NCBI GenBank assembly: GCA_024694785.1
Contig: JAILJL010000040.1
Span: forward strand, 1 to 5,266
Reading direction: 5' to 3'
Origin: Lachnospiraceae bacterium
Lineage (GTDB): Bacteria; Bacillota; Clostridia; Lachnospirales; Lachnospiraceae
DNA: 5,266 nt
Shown: in pieces, positions 1 through 5,266 of the stretch
Numbering within the stretch: the stretch's first letter is position 1
Layout: every line of letters begins with the position of its first letter
Made by a program: the position numbers and the translations under genes
The notes under the pieces: generated by a model
The model's input: only the letters and a program-made list of their open reading frames with translations
The model's database searches: none
Told to the model about the DNA's origin: nothing

Positions 1-1514
1 GATTTGCAGGCCTTGCAGCGGTTCGCGAATCGTTTGAGGAACAGGGTTATACAACAATCCTTGTAGATGACGGGGACGCGATTCAGGGAGAATCGATCGG
101 TACATTAAGCAAGGGTGAATCAATTATCGAGATTATGAATGAGCTTAAGTATGATGTTGCGATTCCGGGTAACCATGAATTTGATTACGGAATGGATGCA
201 TTCCTTGAGCTTACAAAGAAGGCTGATTTCCCTTATATAAGCTGCAATTTCAATAAAAATGGTGAGCTTATATTTAAGCCTTATACAATAATCGAGGCAG
301 CAGGCAAGAAAATCGCTTTTGTAGGAGTTACGACTCCGAGAACGCTTACATCTTCAACTCCGGCTTACTTCCAGGATGAGGATGGCAATTACATATACGG
401 ATTCTTACAGGATGAAACCGGTGAAGGCGTATATAATGCAGTTCAGAACGCGGTAGATGCTGCAAGAGCGGAAGGCGCGGATTATGTATATGTAATGGGA
501 CATATGGGACTTGAGGAGTCATGCAAACCATGGACATATGCGGATATAATTGCCAATACAACAGGAATTGACGTATTCCTTGATGGACACAGCCATGATA
601 CGGAGCAGGTTGTTATGCAGAATAAGAATGGTGAAGATGTAGTTCGTTCTGCATGTGGAACAAAGCTCAATTGTATAGGATACAGCGTTATTTCAAAGGA
701 CGAAGGAATAACCGATACCAATATCTGGAGCTGGACCAATAAACAAAGCGCTGCAAGCCTCTTTGGATTTGATAATGGAGTAGGTAAGAAGGTTAGAGAG
801 CTTCTTAATAAACTTGCTGATAAGCTTAATGAAGTAGTAGCTAAGGCATCGGTACTTCTTACAATTAATGATCCGGAAGCTACCGATAACAGCGGCAATC
901 CTATAAGAATGATTCGCCGTGCAGAGACCAACCTCGGTGACTTCTGTGCAGACGCTTTAAGAATTTCATCGGGTGCTGATATTGCAATTATGAATGGTGG
1001 CGGAATCAGAACCAACATCGAAAAAGGAGACATTACATACGGTAATATTATAAGTGTATTTCCATTTAATAATCAGCTTTGCGTGCTTGAAGTAACAGGT
1101 CAGCAGATTCTTGATGCACTCGAGTGGGGAGCTCGCCGTGTTCCGGAAGAAAACGGCGGATTCTTACAGGTATCCGGAATGACCTATGAGATTCATGTAA
1201 ATGTTCCGGATTGTTGTATAACGGACGAGAACGGCATGTGCGCAGGATTCTCCGGCGAGAGACGTGTTAAGACTGTTATGATTGGCGGACAGCCGCTTGA
1301 TCCTAATAAGAAGTATACGCTTGCGGGTATCAATTATACATTGTTACAGCATGGTGATGGATTTACGGCATTTGATGGCGCCGAGATTTTACAGGATTCC
1401 GTAAAGCTTGATAATCAGCTTTTGATCGACTTTATAGTTGAGAATCTTAACGGAACGATTGGTGATGAATATGCGGATCCGGTCGGACAGGGAAGAATAA
1501 CAATAATTGAATAG
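1..1514 (+). CDS. 5'-nucleotidase / cyclic phosphodiesterase family protein, 5'-truncated by window edge
   Basis: The reading frame is open from base 3, giving 503 residues that start inside the protein; the ATG at 135 is internal because conserved motifs precede it. Numbering from base 3, an N-terminal calcineurin-like metallophosphatase domain shows GDAIQGE (metal ligand Asp25), GNHEFDYG (Asn57, His58), GHMG (His167) and GHSH (195-198), the dinuclear metal site of UshA-type enzymes. After a charged helical linker (about 265-305), the 5'-nucleotidase C-terminal domain carries NLGDF (310-314), NGGGIR (331-336) and GDGF (451-454), which build the nucleotide pocket. The missing part should hold the first DxH metal motif and a signal peptide. 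Members usually act outside the cytoplasm, removing phosphate from nucleotides or opening 2',3'-cyclic nucleotides for salvage; exact substrate cannot be told. No cell-wall anchor follows the domain; the protein ends GRITIIE. A Cys-Cys pair and a third Cys lie in a loop at 404-413. A terminator follows at once, so it ends its transcript. Confidence 0.93.
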   Translation, partial: FAGLAAVRESFEEQGYTTILVDDGDAIQGESIGTLSKGESIIEIMNELKYDVAIPGNHEFDYGMDAFLELTKKADFPYISCNFNKNGELIFKPYTIIEAAGKKIAFVGVTTPRTLTSSTPAYFQDEDGNYIYGFLQDETGEGVYNAVQNAVDAARAEGADYVYVMGHMGLEESCKPWTYADIIANTTGIDVFLDGHSHDTEQVVMQNKNGEDVVRSACGTKLNCIGYSVISKDEGITDTNIWSWTNKQSAASLFGFDNGVGKKVRELLNKLADKLNEVVAKASVLLTINDPEATDNSGNPIRMIRRAETNLGDFCADALRISSGADIAIMNGGGIRTNIEKGDITYGNIISVFPFNNQLCVLEVTGQQILDALEWGARRVPEENGGFLQVSGMTYEIHVNVPDCCITDENGMCAGFSGERRVKTVMIGGQPLDPNKKYTLAGINYTLLQHGDGFTAFDGAEILQDSVKLDNQLLIDFIVENLNGTIGDEYADPVGQGRITIIE

Positions 1515-1525
1515 TTATTGTGAAA

Positions 1526-1551
1526 GCGGGGCTTTGTGAGCCCCGTTTTTT
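1526..1551 (+). terminator. Rho-independent terminator of the 5'-nucleotidase gene
   Basis: A 7-bp GC-rich perfect stem (CGGGGCT at 1527-1533 pairing with AGCCCCG at 1539-1545), extendable by a G-T pair, encloses a 5-base loop and runs directly into six Ts. It begins 12-13 bases after the TAG stop. It separates the nucleotidase transcript from the symporter downstream. Confidence 0.92.
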
Positions 1552-1552
1552 G

Positions 1553-1595
1553 TTGTATTTATATTTGTACATGTGTTAAAATACTATTGTATAAT
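1553..1595 (+). promoter_or_regulatory. Candidate sigma-A promoter(s) of the symporter gene
   Basis: A perfect TATAAT lies at 1590-1595, with a poor -35 candidate (TTGTAC at 1565-1570, spacer 19). An overlapping alternative is an extended -10, TG at 1574-1575 followed by TAAAAT at 1577-1582, with TTGTAT at 1553-1558 and an 18-base spacer. Either would start transcription between about 1589 and 1603, giving a leader of roughly 50-60 bases. The position, just after a terminator and before a gene with a strong ribosome binding site, supports a promoter here; which -10 is used cannot be decided by eye. Confidence 0.55.
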
Positions 1596-1600
1596 AAAAT

Positions 1601-1615
1601 ACGTTGTATCAACGT
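1601..1615. promoter_or_regulatory. Perfect inverted repeat near the symporter transcription start (possible operator)
   Basis: ACGTTG at 1601-1606 is repeated as its exact reverse complement CAACGT at 1610-1615 around a 3-base TAT centre. It begins 5 bases after the TATAAT, so it would cover the start site or the first transcribed bases, where repressors commonly bind. A 3-base loop and lack of a T-run argue against a terminator. The regulator cannot be named. Confidence 0.4.
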
Positions 1616-1638
1616 GGTACGATTGTTTTTATTAGGTT

Positions 1639-1644
1639 AGGAGG
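1639..1644 (+). promoter_or_regulatory. Ribosome binding site that decides the symporter start
   Basis: AGGAGG is a full Shine-Dalgarno match. Two adjacent in-frame ATGs follow, at 1648 and 1651. The first is only 3 bases from the end of the motif, too close for efficient initiation; the second is 6 bases away, within the preferred range. The second ATG is therefore the better start. Confidence 0.8.
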
Positions 1645-1650
1645 TTTATG

Positions 1651-2874
1651 ATGAAGGAAAAGAAGAAACTATCACTTGCGGCGCAGATTTTTATCGCCCT
1701 CATTCTCGGCATTATTGCCGGCCTTTTATTGCAGAGTCATGCTGATTTTGCAAAGGAGTACATTAAACCGTTCGGTACGATATTCCTTAATTTGATTAAG
1801 TTTATCGTATGTCCGATTGTACTTTTCTCGATTATGTCCGGTATCGTATCCATGAAGGATATTAAGAAAGTCGGAATGATCGGTGGCGTAACCGTTGTAT
1901 ATTATTTCTGTACGACAGCTATCGCAATTATTATCGGTTTGGTTGTTGCTAACATTTTCAAGGGTGCGTTCCCTGCACTTGCAACATCAGATCTTGTCTA
2001 TGAAGCACCTGCGGCAACGAAGCCTATGGATGTATTGGTTAATGTATTCCCGGCAAATTTCCTTTCACCAATCGTTAATGCCAATATGCTTCAGATTATC
2101 GTTATGGCTATCATTATTGGCTTTGCCATCATCCTTATAGGTGAGAAGGCAAAGGGTGCGGTTGACGGAATCAATACATTAAATGATATCTTCATGAAGT
2201 GTATGGAAATGATTTTGAAGCTTTCACCTATCGGTGTGTTCTGTCTCCTTACTCCGGTTATTGCGGAGAATGGTCCTGACGTTATAGGTTCATTGGCAAA
2301 GGTTATCCTTTGTGCATATATTTGTTATTTGTTACATGCAATTATCGTATACTCGATTGCGGTTCTTACAATGGGCGGTATGAGCCCGCTTAAGTTCTTC
2401 AAGGGTATGCTTCCGGCAATCGTATTCGCATTCTCCAGTGCATCTTCCGTAGGTACATTGCCGCTTAATATGGAATGCTCGGAGAAGCTTGGCGCATCTA
2501 ACGAAGTTACAAGTTTTGTATTACCTCTTGGTGCTACGATTAATATGGACGGAACCGCGATTTACCAGGGCGTATGCGCAATCTTTATAGCATCCTGCTT
2601 CGGTATTAATCTTACACTTCCGCAGATGATAACCATCGTTCTTACGGCAACACTTGCATCCGTTGGTACAGCCGGTGTTCCGGGAGCAGGTATCGTAATG
2701 CTTACAATGGTTCTCACATCTGTAGGACTTCCAATCGAAGGTATTGCCCTTGTTGCCGGTGTTGACAGAATCTTTGATATGGGTAGAACAACACTTAATA
2801 TCACAGGTGATGCTTCTTGTGCAATTATTGTATCTAATATTATGAGAAAGCGTGAGGCCAAGAAAGCAAACTGA
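1651..2874 (+). CDS. Sodium:acidic amino acid/dicarboxylate symporter (DAACS/SDF family)
   Basis: A complete inner-membrane secondary transporter of 407 residues (408 from the ATG at 1648; numbering below uses that longer form). It has the glutamate-transporter fold: hydrophobic helices from about 10-30, 42-66, 75-103, 128-165, 190-205 and 213-242, then the transport core. Hairpin 1 carries SSASSVGTLP (263-272), TM7 NMDGT (299-303), hairpin 2 GVPGAG (343-348), and TM8 residues Asp373, Asp377, Arg380, Thr381, Asn384 and Asp388. These line up at constant offset with GltPh Asp390, Asp394, Arg397, Thr398, Asn401 and Asp405, and a Thr-Thr pair at 89-90 matches the TM3 sodium site. Arg380 is the residue that binds the substrate side-chain carboxylate, so glutamate or aspartate is the likeliest cargo (inference); a neutral substrate is less likely. 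Val268 sits where GltPh has the third serine of its serine motif. Coupling is probably to sodium. The gene is flanked by terminators and looks monocistronic. Confidence 0.95.
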   Translation: MKEKKKLSLAAQIFIALILGIIAGLLLQSHADFAKEYIKPFGTIFLNLIKFIVCPIVLFSIMSGIVSMKDIKKVGMIGGVTVVYYFCTTAIAIIIGLVVANIFKGAFPALATSDLVYEAPAATKPMDVLVNVFPANFLSPIVNANMLQIIVMAIIIGFAIILIGEKAKGAVDGINTLNDIFMKCMEMILKLSPIGVFCLLTPVIAENGPDVIGSLAKVILCAYICYLLHAIIVYSIAVLTMGGMSPLKFFKGMLPAIVFAFSSASSVGTLPLNMECSEKLGASNEVTSFVLPLGATINMDGTAIYQGVCAIFIASCFGINLTLPQMITIVLTATLASVGTAGVPGAGIVMLTMVLTSVGLPIEGIALVAGVDRIFDMGRTTLNITGDASCAIIVSNIMRKREAKKAN

Positions 2875-2899
2875 TAGATATACGGACGAATAATGAAGG

Positions 2900-2927
2900 A
2901 AAGAGGAGCGGTTGCTCCTCTTTTTTT
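2900..2927 (+). terminator. Rho-independent terminator of the symporter gene
   Basis: A perfect stem with core GAGGAGC (2903-2909) and GCTCCTC (2914-2920) around a GGTT tetraloop, extended by A-T pairs to about 10 bp, is followed by seven Ts at 2921-2927. It lies about 25 bases after the TGA stop and isolates the symporter from the chemoreceptor. Confidence 0.93.
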
Positions 2928-3017
2928 GCTGAGGGATGAGGGAAAATGCATATAGGTCTGAAGAAAGATGTTACGCCGGAATAGTTAAGAATTTATCGGT
3001 TAAATAAGTGAAATCTC

Positions 3018-3046
3018 TTGTATAAATTTGAATAAAGTGTAATAAT
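3018..3046 (+). promoter_or_regulatory. Weak candidate promoter for the chemoreceptor gene
   Basis: TTGTAT at 3018-3023 and AATAAT at 3041-3046 are 17 bases apart, and TG at 3038-3039 makes the second element an extended -10 (five of six consensus bases). Transcription would start near 3053, about 30 bases before the ATG. The region is so AT-rich that chance matches are likely. I looked for the flagellar sigma-28/sigma-D pattern (TAAA, about 15 bases, GCCGATAT) and did not find a convincing one. Confidence 0.35.
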
Positions 3047-3070
3047 AAAAGTATCTTTTTGTATGTAAAA

Positions 3071-3076
3071 AGGAGA
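3071..3076 (+). promoter_or_regulatory. Ribosome binding site that decides the chemoreceptor start
   Basis: AGGAGA lies 6 bases before the ATG at 3083. A TTG at 3059 is in frame and would add eight residues, but the binding site would then be inside the gene and no other site precedes the TTG. The ATG at 3083 is the start. Confidence 0.85.
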
Positions 3077-3082
3077 GAAAAC

Positions 3083-4801
3083 ATGAGCAACGAGAATATG
3101 GCGACAAAGAAAGTTAAGTTTGTTCACAGAATTGGTTTTAAGATTATTCTTTTGGCGGTTCTGCTTACTGCATTTACTTCTGCGGTAATTACTGCATCTT
3201 CAGCAATTATCAGTAAGAAGACAATTGTTCAGAATACAAAGAATGATATGGAAACTATTGCGAAAGCATACGGACAGTATGTTTCGACAGGTTTAATGCT
3301 CGTGCAGTCGGGAATGTATGAGCTTGACTATGTCCTTGAGACATGCCTTAAGGATTGTAGTATTGAAGGACTTGATACATCCTATGGATATCTTGTAGGT
3401 GCAGACGGAACAATGTTATATCATCCAAATTCGGATAAGATCGGTCAGCCGGTCGAGAATTCGGTTGTAAAAGGCCTTGTCAGTGACATACAGGCGGGAA
3501 AAATTCCGGATCCTGATTGCGTTGAATATGAATATAAGGGTGAAACAAAGTATGCCGGATATTATATAGTTCCTAATGTTAATGCAATTCTTGTAATTAC
3601 CGCAGATGAAGAAGAGATACTTAAAGATATCAATGCAACTATCAATAGTCTGGTCTTTGCTACTGTCGGTATTATAATTATTGCGATTATTATTTCCTAT
3701 ATTTTAGGTATGATTATTACTGCACCAATTAAGAAGGTTACTATGGTAGTTGAGAAGACATCCGACTTCGACTTTACCGATGTTGAGGATATTGATAAAT
3801 TTACGAAGCGCAAGGATGAGTGCGGTGTAATCATGAGAGCGGTTGTTGATATGAGAAAAGCTCTTAGAGGAATTCTGGGAGACATTTCGAGTGTCAGCCA
3901 TCAGATTAATTCAAATGTTGGAGAGCTTGCAGGTGCAGGACGCGAGGTTAACTCAATTTGTACTGATAACTCCGCGACTACAGAGCAGCTTGCGGCAAGT
4001 ATGCAGGAGACAACTGCAACGGCAGAGTCAATCGGAAACAGCGTTGACAGCATGAAGTCGGCAGCATCCGAGATTAAGGATCTTTCTGTTAAGGGTGAAG
4101 GACTCGCACGTGAGATTATGGAGCGTGCAGAAGGTCTTAAGAAGTCAACGGAAGAAGCAACAGTACGTACCAAGACGATGTATAAGGACGTTAAGGTTAA
4201 GACGGATGAAGCAATTGAAGATTCCAAGTCTGTTAACAAGATTAATGAACTTACGGAAGCAATCATGGCTATTTCATCACAGACAAGCCTTCTTGCGCTT
4301 AATGCTTCAATCGAGGCAGCACGTGCCGGAGATGCAGGTCGTGGATTTGCGGTAGTAGCTACAGAGATTGGCAACCTTGCAGATCAGACTTCATCGACAG
4401 TTGCCAATATTAACGAGATTGTATCCGAAGTTAACGAGGCGGTTGCCAAGATGACACGAAGCTTAGGTGAGACTGTAGATTTCCTTGAGAATATTGTTAT
4501 TAAGGACTATGAGCAGTTTACCGATGTAAGTATTCAGTACAATAATGATGCTGATACATTCCAGAACAGCATGCAGACAATTGAAGGTGAGGTTCGTTCG
4601 CTTAACGATGCGATTGAGGCCATTTCGATTTCTGTTAACGGCATCGTTGATACGGTTTCGGAAGCTGCAACAGGTGTTAATGATATTGCAGAGAAGACAA
4701 CGGACGTTGTTGTTAAGACATCTAAGAATAATGATCTTACATTTGACTGTGAGCAGAATGTTAAGAAGCTTACTGATATTGAGAAGATGTTTTCTTTATA
4801 A
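3083..4801 (+). CDS. Methyl-accepting chemotaxis protein with extracellular single-Cache-like sensor
   Basis: A complete 572-residue transmembrane chemoreceptor. A short basic N-terminus leads to TM1 (about 19-42), an extracellular region of about 145 residues (45-187), TM2 (188-213) and a HAMP linker (214-265). The extracellular part includes YGYLVGADGTMLYHP (101-115) and a later strand pair YAGYYIVP (157-164), typical of a single Cache domain that binds small molecules; the ligand is unknown. The cytoplasmic coiled-coil hairpin has its conserved tip at 397-424 (SSQTSLLALN, EAARAGDAGRGFAVVA), the CheA/CheW contact region. A segment after it, LENIVIKDYEQF (468-479) then QYNNDA (485-490), resembles clostridial receptors as I know them. 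No C-terminal NWETF-type CheR tether is present; the protein ends IEKMFSL. It would sit in chemoreceptor arrays and control CheA kinase and so flagellar rotation. Three cysteines (88, 92, 146) lie in the sensor. No che or flagellar genes are in view, so this is a stand-alone receptor gene. Confidence 0.95.
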   Translation: MSNENMATKKVKFVHRIGFKIILLAVLLTAFTSAVITASSAIISKKTIVQNTKNDMETIAKAYGQYVSTGLMLVQSGMYELDYVLETCLKDCSIEGLDTSYGYLVGADGTMLYHPNSDKIGQPVENSVVKGLVSDIQAGKIPDPDCVEYEYKGETKYAGYYIVPNVNAILVITADEEEILKDINATINSLVFATVGIIIIAIIISYILGMIITAPIKKVTMVVEKTSDFDFTDVEDIDKFTKRKDECGVIMRAVVDMRKALRGILGDISSVSHQINSNVGELAGAGREVNSICTDNSATTEQLAASMQETTATAESIGNSVDSMKSAASEIKDLSVKGEGLAREIMERAEGLKKSTEEATVRTKTMYKDVKVKTDEAIEDSKSVNKINELTEAIMAISSQTSLLALNASIEAARAGDAGRGFAVVATEIGNLADQTSSTVANINEIVSEVNEAVAKMTRSLGETVDFLENIVIKDYEQFTDVSIQYNNDADTFQNSMQTIEGEVRSLNDAIEAISISVNGIVDTVSEAATGVNDIAEKTTDVVVKTSKNNDLTFDCEQNVKKLTDIEKMFSL

Positions 4802-4820
4802 TCACTGTTAAGATGTATTT

Positions 4821-4849
4821 AAGGCCCATCCTTTTGGATGGGCCTTTTT
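4821..4849 (+). terminator. Strong terminator between the chemoreceptor and the convergent YitT-family gene
   Basis: An 11-bp perfect stem (AAGGCCCATCC at 4821-4831 with GGATGGGCCTT at 4836-4846) encloses a TTTT loop and ends in a run of five Ts (4845-4849). It starts 19 bases after the receptor's TAA. On the minus strand the same hairpin would be followed by AAATAC, not a U-tract, so it should work well for the receptor and only poorly as an intrinsic terminator for the minus-strand gene. Confidence 0.93.
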
Positions 4850-4879
4850 ACGCGGTTATAAAAGCTTGCAACTTAAGTT

Positions 4880-5266
4880 TTAATAATCCTTTGAACTGAA
4901 GAAGTTACCTTCTATGTACTCGGTCTTTAAGACATTTACGAATGCATCCGGATCTGTCTCGTGAATCTCATCAACCATCTTACGAACTTCATTACTTGTT
5001 ACAACCGAGTAGACGAGGGATTTATCTTCGCCCTGGTAGCATCCCGTACCTTCGAATCGGGTGGCGCTATGATGAGTCCTTTTATTGATTGAAGTATATA
5101 CTTCCTGTGGCTTATTGGTAATAACAAGCATTGTCATTTTCTTGAATTTCTTATGCATTGTATTAACTACCTGAGTAGATATGAACTGGAAGATGATTGA
5201 ATAAAGAGCTGCATCCCAGCCAAACAAAGCGCCTGCAATGATAAGGATCGTTGCATTGAAGATAAG
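4880..5266 (-). CDS. YitT-family membrane protein, C-terminal part (DUF2179 domain), 5'-truncated by window edge
   Basis: The minus-strand frame is open to the right edge, giving the last 128 residues; the TTG at 5227 is an internal Leu codon, not a start, since the frame continues upstream as hydrophobic sequence (IFNATILIIAGAL). The visible part begins with membrane segments (residues about 1-33), then a soluble domain of about 90 residues: MTMLVITNKPQEV, TRFEGTGCYQGEDKSLVYSVV, and ETDPDAFVNV ending near EGNFF. This matches the YitT C-terminal domain (DUF2179), whose family pattern includes GATxxxGxGxYxG, DPxAF and a terminal G-x-G-F. The usual Gly before the ATR motif is Ser here and the final GEGF is EGNFF, both modest departures. 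Family members are multi-pass integral membrane proteins of about 280-300 residues with no settled function; none is assigned here. The gene converges on the chemoreceptor, with 78 bases between stop codons. Confidence 0.88.
   Translation of the reverse strand, partial: LIFNATILIIAGALFGWDAALYSIIFQFISTQVVNTMHKKFKKMTMLVITNKPQEVYTSINKRTHHSATRFEGTGCYQGEDKSLVYSVVTSNEVRKMVDEIHETDPDAFVNVLKTEYIEGNFFSSKDY

Noticed and set aside
2971..2984. GCCGGAAT, resembling a flagellar sigma-28/sigma-D -10 element upstream of the chemoreceptor.
   Set aside because: There is no TAAA-like -35 at the required distance and the element departs from GCCGATAT; it is also about 100 bases from the start codon.
2936..3007. 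A 23-codon ORF (ATG to TAA, plus strand) between the symporter terminator and the chemoreceptor, and an overlapping 12-codon ORF from 2946.
   Set aside because: The longer one has no ribosome binding site at a usable distance, since the terminator T-run lies just upstream; the shorter one has only AGGG 3 bases away. Neither resembles a protein I recognise, and frames this short occur by chance.
2928..3058. Search for a riboswitch, such as a cyclic di-GMP aptamer, before the chemoreceptor.
   Set aside because: No recognisable aptamer core and no terminator or anti-terminator pair precedes the gene; the stretch is plain AT-rich sequence apart from the weak promoter.
3901..4374. Long minus-strand and alternate-frame ORFs opposite the chemoreceptor, nucleotidase and symporter genes.
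   Set aside because: They have low-complexity compositions rich in Ser, Leu and Arg, no ribosome binding sites, and lie wholly within genes with clear family motifs; they are shadows of the real frames.
4870..4879. Ten-base palindrome AACTTAAGTT next to the stop of the YitT-family gene.
   Set aside because: It has no loop and no adjoining T-run, so it is not a terminator, and AT-rich palindromes of this size are frequent.
5225..5227. TTG at 5227 (minus strand) as the start of a 115-residue protein.
   Set aside because: The frame stays open to the window edge with membrane-helix sequence before it, and the domain belongs to the C-terminus of a longer family, so the TTG is an internal leucine.

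Overview
The window looks like ordinary chromosome from a low-to-mid GC, AT-leaning Gram-positive anaerobe, most likely a motile member of the Clostridia (Lachnospiraceae-like). This is inferred from AGGAGG-type ribosome binding sites, U-tailed hairpin terminators after each plus-strand gene, and a chemoreceptor C-terminus of the style I associate with clostridial receptors. No sequence search was run, so the taxonomic placement is a judgement from composition and protein style.

Layout, left to right. (1) Positions 1-1514 (+) hold the 3' part of a secreted-type 5'-nucleotidase/2',3'-cyclic phosphodiesterase with a metallophosphatase domain followed by a 5'-nucleotidase C-terminal domain; its start lies upstream. 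It ends in a strong terminator. (2) About 100 bases of promoter region follow, with candidate -10 elements and a perfect 15-bp inverted repeat near the expected transcription start. (3) Positions 1651-2874 (+) hold a complete sodium:acidic amino acid/dicarboxylate symporter (GltPh/EAAT fold), again closed by a terminator. (4) A 208-base intergenic region carries that terminator and a weak promoter candidate. (5) Positions 3083-4801 (+) hold a complete transmembrane methyl-accepting chemotaxis protein with a single-Cache-like sensor. (6) An 11-bp perfect-stem terminator sits between the convergent genes. (7) Positions 4880-5266 (-) hold the C-terminal 128 residues of a YitT-family membrane protein (DUF2179 domain); its start lies beyond the right edge.

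The three plus-strand genes are each followed by their own terminator, so they look like separate transcription units rather than one operon. Their roles (extracellular nucleotide hydrolysis, uptake of an acidic amino acid or dicarboxylate, chemotaxis) fit a general nutrient-scavenging theme, but nothing in the sequence links them functionally. I found no mobile element, CRISPR array, RNA gene, riboswitch or evidence of a novel system. The most useful second-look items are the inverted repeat upstream of the symporter, start-site corrections for the symporter and receptor, and a serine-to-valine difference in the symporter's substrate hairpin.
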